Shown here: positions 27,970-38,182 of the stretch, piece after piece | How positions within the stretch are numbered: the stretch's first letter is position 1 | Layout: every line of letters begins with the position of its first letter | Assembly (NCBI GenBank): GCA_017562135.1 | Contig: QEYB01000087.1 | Location: 1-64,000, forward strand | Length of the DNA: 64,000 nt | Source of the DNA: Dipylidium caninum | Taxonomy: Eukaryota > Platyhelminthes > Cestoda > Cyclophyllidea > Dipylidiidae | Direction of reading: 5' to 3' | Notes under the pieces: model-generated | What the model saw: only the letters and a program-made list of their open reading frames with translations | Told to the model about the DNA's origin: nothing | Database searches by the model: none | Program-made: the position numbers and the translations under genes

Positions 27970-28620
27970 AATTGGCAAATGATCTGTGGACTGTTTCCAA
28001 GAGCCACAGGACGACCACCTGCCAATCTACAACGTTGTCATGCGAGAGAGCACTTACGACCTCATTCCCTTAGTGCGCCAGCCCGAAGAGTGGCATTTGA
28101 CTCTCTTGCACAACAACTTTTGTTACCACGTGCACCGGCTGCATTTCATGACAGAAACAAGAGTCAACCTCGTTGTGGCAAGAGTGTAGCCGTTAGGTGG
28201 GACTCTAGCTAGAGACTGGATGAAGTGCTGCGAATGGACGGGGTGGCAGGCTTTCATGTGTACCGCAAGTGTCTGGCGGAGAGATGCGCCAGCTTCAGGT
28301 CATCCGGAATCGAAGCTCTAAGCCATTGGGCATGAAAGTAGAATGTGTGTGGCAACGAAGGCAATGGTGGGTAGTTGTTCGCTGTCTTTGGCACCGCCGA
28401 TGTTGATTCTCTTTTCGTCACGAGACAACAAGGCCTCCATTTTTTGGTTGTATGCAGTTGCACCATCCACCGCTAAACAGGACCTCAAAGTGTACTGTTG
28501 TGCAATGCCAAATGGATTTATTTGGCAAAAGGCCAAGCAGGAGGACTTCTCTTCAACGACCCACTTGAGGGACGACTATCAATTGGTCGGCGCTGGAAGA
28601 GCAACGTAGTTCGACTGTAG
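27970..28620 (-). repeat. interspersed repeat copy in left arm, long form
   Basis: Its reverse complement is collinear with 3530-4290. It contains TGTCATGCGAGAGAGCACTT near 28036 and GGCCAAGCAGGAGGACTTCT near 28531. The mirror copy in the right arm is at about 42930-43580 on the plus strand. Confidence 0.55.
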
Positions 28621-29617
28621 ACATGTGGAGGCATTTGCGTGAGAGACCAACTCTTAGGATTGGTTGCCGTGATGCGTTTTACACTGGTGCTCTCGCTGCT
28701 GTTTTGGCTAGTGCCACTTTCATTAGCCTCACAATCAACATAAGTTGACAATGGCTCATGTCTCCTTCACACACTTTTAGTGTAAAAACTTACCTGATAC
28801 ATCATCAACTGGCACAACTCTTCTGCTCTCACCACCTTGCCACGTCCATAGCCAGTGTCCAGTCCTATCGCCTACACTTTTGCCATAACTTCGTTGACTC
28901 GGGAGATTCTCATGATAGTGGGTGGCTTCCACTGATGACAAAAGTTCCTATGCGTCTACCTAGATTAAGGCACTAGTGAGAGAGAAAATTGCCGCTTGAA
29001 TGCCGAGGGGAGTAAAGTACTGTGATCATAGACACAGTCTAGCATGATTGCGTAGTAGGAACGCAAAGGGTTACCCTGTGCACCAACAGCGGTCCACAGA
29101 CAAAATGAAATATGCTCTTGCTGAAGCTTTCATTTCAATGCAGTCTCGAGAGCGACACTTTCCGCAGAGTTGTGTGGCTGGGGGTGGATCAGACTTTTAA
29201 TTGCAATTTTATCCCACGCGGAGAGGACGGTTTACTCTTCGGGGACGAAAGATGCAATACAGATGTGGCTTATTTCCTGCGCACTACTACTCATGGAGGT
29301 GAATTGAGGTGGATTTTAAATGTCGTGCAATGTGGCTTCGGCGCCGGTGAAGTAAACCTTAACACGGGTTATGAGGAATAGGTGTGAAGTGCATTTACAG
29401 CTAGGGGCACCGGAGTGGAACGGACACATTCTCAAGTTCACGCGTGCTATGAGGCTCAAAAGTCCTGCGAGAACAAATAAACCCGCCCTCAATGTGACAA
29501 GTTCGCTAGAGCACCGTGTGCTCTCGAGTCCCGCTTCTATTAACAACGAAAAATGCCCGAGGTAATCGCTAGTAGAGGACGCGATTGTGTCGTTTCGAAG
29601 ATGAGCGAGAGTGTTCA

Positions 29618-29664
29618 CCCACTTCTCCTCCTCCTCCTTCTCCTTCTTCTCCTCCTTCTCCTGA
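29618..29664 (+). repeat. CTC/CTT microsatellite
   Basis: A pyrimidine-rich triplet repeat that translates as a run of leucines and so imitates a signal peptide. The mirror copy is at about 41885-41931. Confidence 0.85.
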
Positions 29665-30699
29665 CCCACCACACAGCTCATGACCCCACCAACAGGTTAC
29701 GCAATGTGCTCGTGGCTGACGCCTTGACAAAGCGACATTCGCGCCAATACGCAGACTTAGGCCGAGAGTGCGTATGTCTGATGCGATGTACTCTCCTGTC
29801 TACGCAGACAGGCACGGAGGAGTGGAATCCGTATCAGGCTCCGGCAGGTCTACTCATAAATCTCCCATTGAGCGCTCACATCTCAGCGTTTACGAGGTAA
29901 TAGTGAGTTTGACCGTGTGTGCAATTGCCTCACTGCACGTCGACGAAACGCAGCAAGTTAGTGCTGTGGGCTGAACCACAGCCGAGGAAATCATGCAAGG
30001 CGGTGGACAGCCATAGTGATGTCGAGTGTCGGTTTCATCATCCTCTCAATCCACAGCACTCACCTGCGGCACGTCCCTCAGTGGGCGTATCGCAGTAAGA
30101 ATCAGATTCGGCACGTTGTGACACACACTTATGCACAACATCTCAGACATCCAAGTGGTCTTCTAAGAAGTCCAGAAGGGACGCTTGAAATGCTCCTGGT
30201 TCACCCATCCCACTGGAAACTGTAGTTCACCTACCTGAGCGTTGGATTGTGGAGCAGTGTGCTTGCGAAGCAAAATGTTGCTACTCCCACCCTGTGGAAT
30301 AAGCAACCTCATCAATGTGATTGATGAGTGAGGGGCAGAGGGCTGTTGAGGTGGGTGGAGGAGAAAGTGCGAATTCCACCGTCCACTTGCCCTCTTACCG
30401 ATTAGCAGACCACCCACTTTTCCCAACATCTGAAAGCTCTTGCGCTCCTGACGACGATGTCGAAGTAAAAATGGTTGATTAACTCTACCCAAACTAGTCA
30501 TCCGCTCCCCCCTTAATCGTGCCAGTCGGCGTCAGCCTCACAGTGACCGCGGACAGTCCTGCTGATGAGTATGGGTGTGAGAGGAGTTACTTAGTCGGTG
30601 AGTAATTAAGTAAATGGGGGGAGAGAGAGAGCTCTCTTTCAACCGGTCCAAGTCATTACAGGTCAAGAGAATAAGACTTCATCATTTCCCAGTATTGAG

Positions 30700-30705
30700 T
30701 TTATT
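30700..30705 (-). terminator. candidate polyadenylation signal AATAAA for the left-arm gene
   Basis: TTTATT on the plus strand (AATAAA on minus), about 75 bases beyond the end of exon 10 at 30781. The same signal lies at 40845-40850 after the right-arm gene. Confidence 0.5.
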
Positions 30706-30780
30706 CTGTGGGCTTTCGGAACTACGTGGTGAAACGTCGTGTCCGCTCGCAACGAGGTGTATAGCCTCGTCGCTAGACGT

Positions 30781-33366
30781 TCAAATCCGTTTGCAGGTTG
30801 TCTGAAACAGCAACAGACAATCGTCAATAGAAGAAGAATGCTTTGCACAAATAAGACGCACGAATTTGTGCACGTCAAATGCTACGGCAAAGCCATGGAA
30901 AACGAAAAGGCAAAACTTGCATGTCAGCAGGAATCCGAGAATGAGGAGGAACGCGACTGAAAATGCCAAACAGGCAAGGCGAATGATAGCACAGAATAAA
31001 AGTGGCCAAGTGACGATTGAGCCAGTGTAGTGGGAGACATGTGAAACATGTGCATGGCGTAACGAACTGGGTGAGGACTCACCATATTCACCGACTGCAC
31101 AACCAGAAGTCATTTGGGTTGAGGAGGATAGAAGAAGTCCTGGGTGGCGTCCGACACATGGGACCATCGATTCTGTATGGCGCAGTCAGAGTGACTATTG
31201 CACAGATCCCGCGCACTGTCGGTACCTAAGATCGCCCAATTTGGTATTGTTAGCGGCGTTACAGCCGTGTAGAGTAGGTGTAATCGTGGCTCAGGACGTC
31301 TGTTGACACCGAACCAAATCCCGCTTTATTAGTAGAGATGCGTGAATGACTGTAGAGATACACCTTCTTTTGACGACGACATGTTCACGTCACAATACAG
31401 CCACCGAAGCGGAGACGCAATGTCTTGACTCATTAGCCTCGTAATCGAAGATTACCACCAGGTGGCATTCACTCCCAGCTGTACTAACTTACGGCTGCCG
31501 ATGTTAACTACGCGAGTAGGGGTCGGTGATGCAAGTCGGTGATGAAGGTGAAGAGGTATAGGAGGAGGAAGAGTGGGAAAATGAAAGGGAGGACGAGGGC
31601 TGCCACGTGCTTTTGGATATTGCATATGCTAATTGCACGGATACATGGGTCGTTCAACAAAAGCGGAACTTCTCAGTATTGCGAATATTTGCGTATCCGT
31701 GGGAGGAGAACGGGGTCGTGTCAGTTAGGAGGCGGTAGTTGAATGCGTGGCACTTGAGGGGTTGTATATGGTGACACACGAGGCGTGGTAGGTAGGGGGA
31801 AGAAGGGCAGACGCAAATGCTGAGCTCGATGCACTCAAACTGATGCTGTGTGATGGACGCTTGGCGCTAAACAGCATCTGAGGCATTTTTTTATTCAGGT
31901 GGCAAAAATATCAGTAATGAAGCGTCATGATCAAAGTGTCCCAAATCATCTATCTCATAGAAAACTCCACCAACTCCATGTTCCGCCGAACTTCCAAATT
32001 ACCTGCTCTAAACGCCACATTAGTGGAAGTCGGTTGAGCTGCGCGAGAAGAAGACGGGCGCAGATGCACAAGCGCTAGTTGAAGAGGCGTGGTGCCTGTA
32101 CACAGGACATGCAACTACTCGCCATCGTCAGTGCATACAACAGGGTCGGTAGGCGCGTGCAAAGGCTTTCCATTCCAAGTACATTGGTTCGACTTACCCC
32201 AATCTATTTTGAAGACAGCGGCGGGGCTTTCGTCTCTGTCTAACAAACATCCGAGGTAATCGATGCGATGTCTTTTCCTCAGTTCTATTGTGAAATTTAT
32301 AAACTCGGCATCCGTGCTGTTTTCTGCAAGGGAAACAGCCAGACCGAGTTAGAGTAGTCATTCTCATGACAATACTCAAGCATCAAATACCAGCGACGCA
32401 ATTCGTTCAGCTTACTGATGGTGAGCATCATCGGATCGATGTTTGCAGATAGGTAGGCATTACCATTGATAACTCCATAAATTTCGGATGAAGTGACGTC
32501 CCTCACTATCATCACCTATGCAAACAACCATAACAACCATCATACAAGGTATAGAGGCAAGAGATTCCGCCCCTGTGGACGAAGGCGGAACCCTGTGGAG
32601 GTTCATTCAGACAAAATAATCAGATTAGATAGTCGACCCACCCACGCAGTCTTTCGATAAGTGCACGTGACTGCCACAGTATCCTTATTCCTTGCGTCAA
32701 TGAAGAGGGACTGATTCGGATGCATGATGAGGCCTCCGTTGGCTGGTTAGAAGGGCGGTTAGCCGTATGTGACAGGAGAACCAAGTGGATTGATGGGGAA
32801 ACACCCAAGCACACTTACCATCATCCGAGTATTGCCATTCTCCATTAGGAAATACGGCAACGGATATGGGAATTACGAAAGTCTCGTCGGAGTAGAACAT
32901 AATCCACGTCATATTCTGCCAGATGGAGCCATTCATCTGCACTTCTGCGTGACAATCGGTGACTGAGAGAGCGAGAGGAAGAATAAAGACGTTACTATTT
33001 GAGGGAGTAAGGGAGCGACTTGGTCTTGGAGTTGTCGGTGATGAGAGGCGTTGCGGCTTACGCATGGCCTCTAGTTGAGAAATGGATTGCAACTTACTCT
33101 GAGTGTAGGAACAATTGAGATATTCGGTGGAACAACTATCTTTGCTTATTCTTCCGCAACGCGGACTTTCGGACGCCATGTGCACACAAACTCGCTGGTG
33201 AAGGAACCAAGAACATCATGTCACTGAGGGGAGGTAGAGGGACTCCTTTGGAGTACAAGTAAACTTACGTCGTATTTGCTCGGAAGTGAAACATTGAGTG
33301 AGAACGTACTGTTGACTGGTCCTTTTAAGATTCTGCTCTCATTTGTAAGAACTGCCAATTGTACAC
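30781..33366 (-). CDS. glycoprotein-family exons 2-10 in left arm, with a frameshift in exon 9; probable second module of the gene starting at 35651
   Basis: Exons on minus: 33269-33366, 33098-33194, 32819-32962, 32642-32742, 32416-32515, 32198-32323, 32003-32038, 31083-31225, 30781-30956. Motifs include NSTFSLNVSLPSKY, EYLNCSYTQ, DCHAEVQ, SLFIDARNKDTVAVTC and DYLGC...FKIDW. No signal exon lies upstream within the arm; the next same-strand exons upstream are 34069-35651, which lack a 3' end. The splice phases fit (phase 1 to phase 1 across a 702-base intron), so the two sets are most simply one gene. Relative to the right-arm copy one base is missing at about 31140. The frame then ends at TGA 31110-31112 and would lose the GCAVGEY and hydrophobic exons (30781-30956). 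Whether that deletion is real or a sequence error decides between a secreted and an anchored product. Confidence 0.65.
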
Positions 33367-34068
33367 CTGAAATTCAGTGGTTACAACAATCTCCTTCTTG
33401 GCCGCTGTCATTTTTACCACAATTCTCTCAATCGCCCGATCTACCTTCCTTCCTTCCATCTTCCCCTGCCTATCTCCATCCGTCGCCTCTCCCAGCTGCC
33501 CTCTCCCTTCTGGCATACAGAATGTAGATTGTATTATTGAAAATTTCCACCTCTGTGCATAATCCCCTGGCAAAGCGATTTTTCACTCTCAACAGCAAGC
33601 ACTCAAATGGTGAGGGATCACTGCCGGTAGCTGTTTGTTTCCGCAACACTAACTTCAAACAACGAGTTTTGCGTATATTGTAACAAGCGAAAATTATGAC
33701 TGCGATTGATGGACCACTATTTCCATTTCTATTAAACGGAGACGCGATTTTGGTGAACTTTCGCAATTAGGCAACTGAGATGCCCTCATCGTCACATAGG
33801 AGGGTAAAATGCCTACGAACGAGATGATGGACTATTTGGATATGACGAATGCCCAGGATATCTTGCCATTGACTTTTCACCTCCCTCCCCCCCGCGATTG
33901 AATGTGTAGAAGTGGCACCCTCGCCAGCATGATGTGCATTATAGTTGTGGGTGGGGTGATGAATCAGTGAGTCTATATACGTATGCGTGCGTTATTCAAC
34001 CTACAATCATGGATGGATGACAGACTGTGTACAAGAGATTACGTGAAGAGTTGACTGGTTTGACCTAC

Positions 34069-35651
34069 CCCAATCTATCTTGTAGACTGCGCCTTGTTCT
34101 TTACTTGAGTAATAGAAGCAACCGACGTAATCTACTGGTTTTTCCTTCCTCACTTCTATTGTGAAATTCTTAAACTTTTCATCCGTATTATTTTCTGTAA
34201 ATGGAGTATACACGATGAATTTACAGGTCATTTATACAAGTAGGCCCCAAGAATCAAGTGTCAACGATACGTTTCGTTTAGCTTACTGATGGTGATGTGT
34301 TCGGCATGCAAATGCGTATAGTCCACATCTGAATGATGATAACCGCTATAAACTGGAGTTGCACGAGTGTCCTTAACTATCTCCATCTGGGCAAAAACGG
34401 AGACCATTATTGGATATTTCATCCATAGCGATCAGAGATGTGGCAATAAAAGTGAAATTGAAGGAGTTTCGACGATCATCCAAAATAAATGAACCAGACT
34501 ACGTGGCAGACTCACCTTCTTAGTTGCAAGGTGGTATCTACACGTGACTGTCACCGTTTTCTTATTTTTCGCGTCAATGTAGAGAGAGTCATTTGGTTCC
34601 ATAACGAGGCCTTCGGTGGCTAGCGAGAAAGGCGGTTAGTAGTTGGTAGCGTGGCAATAAATGGATTGATGCGTTAGTAGCCTTGGAGACTCACCATTAC
34701 TCGCATTCCACACACTGTTAGGAAAGAAAGCAATTGAAAATGGAATTTGGGAATAGCTATTTGAGTAGAACATAATCCACGACATCTCTTGACGGATAGA
34801 ACCGAGCATCTGCACCTCCGCTTGACAATTGGAGACTGGGAAAGTAGGAGATGGAGACAGTTAGTATTTCAGAAGGTAGGGAGTGTGCTTGGTGCTTGTA
34901 TTGTTGGTGGAAGGTGCTGGCGGAGTGTGCACGTGGTATGTTAATGAGGAATTGAATAAAACGTACTCTGAGTGTAGGAACAAGCGAAATATTCGGTGAA
35001 AAATTCGCCTTCTGTTATTTTCGTGCAGTTAAGTTCTTCGAACATGCTGTACACACAAACTTCCTATTTGAGCAATTGAAAAAAGAAGTCATCAATAAAG
35101 GTTAGAAGACTTCTGTGAGAAGAGAAATCGACTTACGGTGTATATGCCTGGAAGTGAGAAATTGAGGGAGAATGTGCTGTCTATGGGGCCGCTCATGATT
35201 CTGCTATCATTTCCTTTAATTGGACGCACTGCCGACTGTGCGTCTGTAAATGGGACATTAGAAACATGTCATCAACACATCACTACTCCACCGTGATTAA
35301 CAATTGTTCTCCGCCACTTCCTCCTTTCATATCATCGCCTACTTGACTCCACTAAATCCTCGTTGCCTCTCACAACTGTTCATGTAAAAATTCCTACAGT
35401 GAAATTAGGCTTCAGTCTGGCATGGATCCATGCCTATTAAGCACCCGAATAATGTATGTGTGCTTGGGTTTACTTGTTCTGGTACCGAGTACCATCAATG
35501 CAAGGCAAGATCGCGCGACTAGTAAGTGATGCTGATAGTGCAGAGGAGCTTTAAGTGAATGTGCCAACTGTTGCGGAAAGAAACGGAGACCCCACTTACC
35601 TGCGTGTATGCAGATGAACCCGAAGAGGAGGACCGTTGTTTCCCTCAGCAT
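34069..35651 (-). CDS. surface glycoprotein exons 1-7: signal peptide plus one ectodomain module
   Basis: Exons on minus: 35600-35651 (52), 35137-35243 (107), 34967-35063 (97), 34695-34835 (141), 34516-34619 (104), 34287-34386 (100), 34069-34194 (126). All are GT..AG with the same phases as the intact gene at 10720. Exon 1 encodes a signal peptide (MLRETTVLLFGFICIHA). The ectodomain has SLNFSLPGIY, EYFACSYTQ, NCQAEVQ, SLYIDAKNKKTVTVTC and DYVGCFYY...VYKIDW. There are no stops. Linker, GCAVGEY and membrane exons were not found in the 455 bases before the arm edge at 33613. The left-arm exons 2-10 on the same strand supply exactly what is missing. Joined as one gene the visible coding length is 1545 bases (514 aa) to the frameshift stop; with the right-arm version of exons 9-10 it would be 582 aa. 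Role unknown; secreted or surface-displayed protein inferred. Confidence 0.8.
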
Positions 35652-35859
35652 TTGTCGTCAGCTAATGCCTCCACCACAGGTACTCTCCCTTTATCCTTTT
35701 GGAACTAGGTCAGCAGGCGGATTCACATTGGCCTGCATTCCATCGTCTCGTACCTTCACCTGTCATCAAAGGATGCATGCAAACGCCCCATTACACTCCC
35801 CAGCGTGGTTCAGCCTGCATCTTGGACAGTCAACACGACGGAAAATGTCCCCTCCGCCA

Positions 35860-35990
35860 CAGCAGGGAAAGAAAAACCGCAGCAAGAGTATATTTTAAAG
35901 GGGGCGTGGACTGTTTGCAAGGCTAGCAGTCACCGTTTACTATCTTACTAGTCTGTCTTGCGATAGAGCGCTTACTGTCTACAAGGTCAG
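35860..35990 (+). repeat. interspersed repeat copy in spacer
   Basis: Contains GCAGCAAGAGTATATTTTAA, GGCGTGGACTGTTTGCAAGG and TCTTGCGATAGAGCGCTTAC in the order seen in the other copies, but diverged. Confidence 0.5.
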
Positions 35991-36874
35991 TACGCCACGT
36001 TGACAAAACAACCATTGTCAACTTGTGCAGCCGCTGTAGTTCATTGGCGTAGCAATTCTCGGCGCTGTAATCTCAATATCCTACGTGATAGATGGGAAGT
36101 GGTAACGCGATGGAAAAATGTTGAGTTAATGCGCAAGTGGATAATTGCTTGTAGTGCAAGTCTGGAGGCGGCATGTGCCATTTCAGAGAGGAGTTAATTG
36201 TTGAAACAATGTGAGGGAGCGGGTGAGTAGCTGTGACAACAAAGCCATTGACGGGTAGGAAATTTGTGATCAATTGTGTTTGTGCGTCGTTTATTTTCGA
36301 GCTCTCGAGCGGTTAGACATCAAAGCTTGCCTGCCATCTGCTCTGAGTGATTTCTAAAGCTCGCTTTCTGTCAAAGAACTCCCCGGTGCCCCTTCATTTT
36401 ATTTGCTCTAAAGTACTGTTCTCATTCAATGTCTGGTTACTGACGGAAACCCGCTCCAATTACTCTCACCAAAATAACCATAAACATCAGTCATCTGCAT
36501 CAAAGTGTCAAGAGAGCCATAGTGGAAGACAGACTTATTCTCTGCAGTTGCAGCGAAAGGTACCGAAGTAGCTGCTGGCACTCAAGTAGAGATATCGTCT
36601 AGTGAAATGTCAACCTTATTTTATTTGAAGTTATTACTAGAGGAGCAACAACACATTCTCCCTCTTCTGTTAACTCTGAAAGTAGGAGTTCACCTTTTAC
36701 ATGCCAGTAAATGAGCAGTTCATTGCGGAGTAATTTTTCATATGTCAGCAATCATTTACTGGGAAACGTCAACTTGGTATATGGGAAGAGGTCACAATGA
36801 CTGAAGAAGATCTTTTTATTAATGGAGATGTTGCTCTCGGGAATCTAAAATGGAAAGCGTTAGCCAGGAGGACG

Positions 36875-37061
36875 AATATATCGAATGGACAGAAGTTAGG
36901 CACGCCAACCACTACTTGTGCGAGTACTCCCGAAGGCCATTTGTCTATACGATTTATGAGGCAGGAAATCGCACTTCTTCTACGAAGGAGTGTAAAGACA
37001 TTCCCGGCTGCTCCACTCGAAGGCTATCATCCTCGACTGAGACAATGTGCTCTTACAGATG
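36875..37061 (+). other. candidate orphan exon with cysteine-rich peptide
   Basis: After an AG (GTTAGCCAG) the frame stays open from about 36874 with codon use unlike its surroundings, giving EDEYIEWTEVRHANHYLCEY and further cysteines (KECKD, PGCST, TMCSYR) up to a TGA. No partner exons were recognised and it does not match the glycoprotein family. It is weakly supported; the remaining spacer sequence to 37935 shows nothing else. Confidence 0.2.
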
Positions 37062-38182
37062 ATCTGATTCTATTTTTACACCGAGTTTCAGTAGTACATT
37101 GTTGAGAACGTTTTCCCTGCCAAGTGCTCATGCCTGCATGCGATACGTCGATCACATAGCCGAGACGGTATTTGAAACGGTCACGATGTAGTCCTCAAAG
37201 GCACGCGAATCCCACATTCACATGTCACTGTTCTGATAGAAACATTTTCCTAAATAAATAAACGTTTTTATCCAAGGAATTTGCACTTCACGGAAGCGTA
37301 GTAAACGAAAGACTGGGTCAGTACGCCTGCCCCCGGTTCACAGTCTCAAGAACACGAATATCGGTTCTCAGCACTTACATGGTTCCCCTCGTAGGACACA
37401 CATCGAGGCTGAAGTCCTAGGTCAAGGCAACGTTTCCCTCCATGGGTATGGCTGCGAGTACTGAAGGGTCAGGAAAGTTAGAGGGCATTGAGTTTGGAGG
37501 AATGAGTGGCGTTTGAAGTGTTGTTGATGAAATGAATTAGGAAGTGACAGATTTTGAAGTCGGTACACCGAGCCGATAAGGTGCGATGGACGAGGTGAAC
37601 GAGATGAGATAAGTAGTGTTTAAGGCGTTGACTTAGTAACGTAGTGGGAAAATATATCACCATCAAAGCCCACATCTTTACATCCCTCGCAGTGCAGAGT
37701 CGGTTGGAGCAGCGTGGACAAAGTAAAACGACAGTAGATGCATGCGCCTTATGTGACGAAGCAGGATGCATGTGCACGAGATCTTCAATAAGGAAGAAAG
37801 ATAATCAACAGATCTTTTCCTCTTCACTTCTATTGTGTTATCCACAAATTTCCTTCCCCCTTTTTTCCTACATGGAGAACAGACTCATAGGTGTATTGGT
37901 GTCAGTTACATTGCAGTGCACAAAAACAGTTACAGTCACCATTTGAGTGCTTGCTGTTGAGAGTGAAAAATCGCTTTGCCAGGGGATTATGCACAGAGGT
38001 GGAAATTTTCAATAATACAATCTACATTCTGTATGCCAGAAGGGAGAGGGCAGCTGGGAGAGGCGACGGATGGAGATAGGCAGGGGAAGATGGAAGGAAG
38101 GAAGGTAGATCGGGCGATTGAGAGAATTGTGGTAAAAATGACAGCGGCCAAGAAGGAGATTGTTGTAACCACTGAATTTCAG

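Larger units (their letters stand above)
25587..30699. other. interior of left arm: diverged repeats, no gene supported
   Basis: Contains dispersed-repeat copies (26910-27050, 27970-28620, 29060-29140), a 12-base tandem repeat and a CT-rich microsatellite. Several open frames of 90-120 codons exist and are mirrored in the other arm, but mirroring only reflects the duplication. They lack domains and splice partners. The frame at 29130-29381 (+) is cysteine-containing and follows an AATGCAG acceptor-like site, but I cannot connect it to other exons. Confidence 0.5.
24894..33613 (+). repeat. left arm of a large inverted repeat (about 8.72 kb)
   Basis: Reads as the reverse complement of 37936-46659. 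Paired positions sum to 71548-71553 throughout, so only a few indels separate the arms. The inner edge is at TTTGAGTGC/GCACTCAAA: homology begins at 33613 and 37936 and stops abruptly beyond. The outer edge is at about 24894/46659. Mismatches seen include a one-base difference at about 31140 and a few single substitutions. Each arm holds a decayed glycoprotein gene at its outer end and a second family member at its inner end, in convergent orientation. Confidence 0.93.
33614..37935. other. unique spacer between the inverted-repeat arms
   Basis: 4322 bases flanked by the two arms. It holds the 5' half of a glycoprotein gene (34069-35651, minus strand) and a dispersed-repeat copy (about 35860-35990). 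Otherwise (35990-37935) there is non-coding sequence with one weak candidate exon. Recombination between the arms would invert this block. Confidence 0.85.

Noticed and set aside
29601..29900. Poly-leucine start resembling a signal peptide (mirror 41650-41950)
   Set aside because: The leucine run is only a CTC/CTT microsatellite; the downstream peptide has no family match.
33614..34068. Exons 8-10 for the spacer gene inside the 455 bases before the left arm
   Set aside because: A Thr/Ser-containing stretch on minus near 33890-33920 vaguely resembles the linker exon, but no acceptor gives the right phase and no hydrophobic exon follows.
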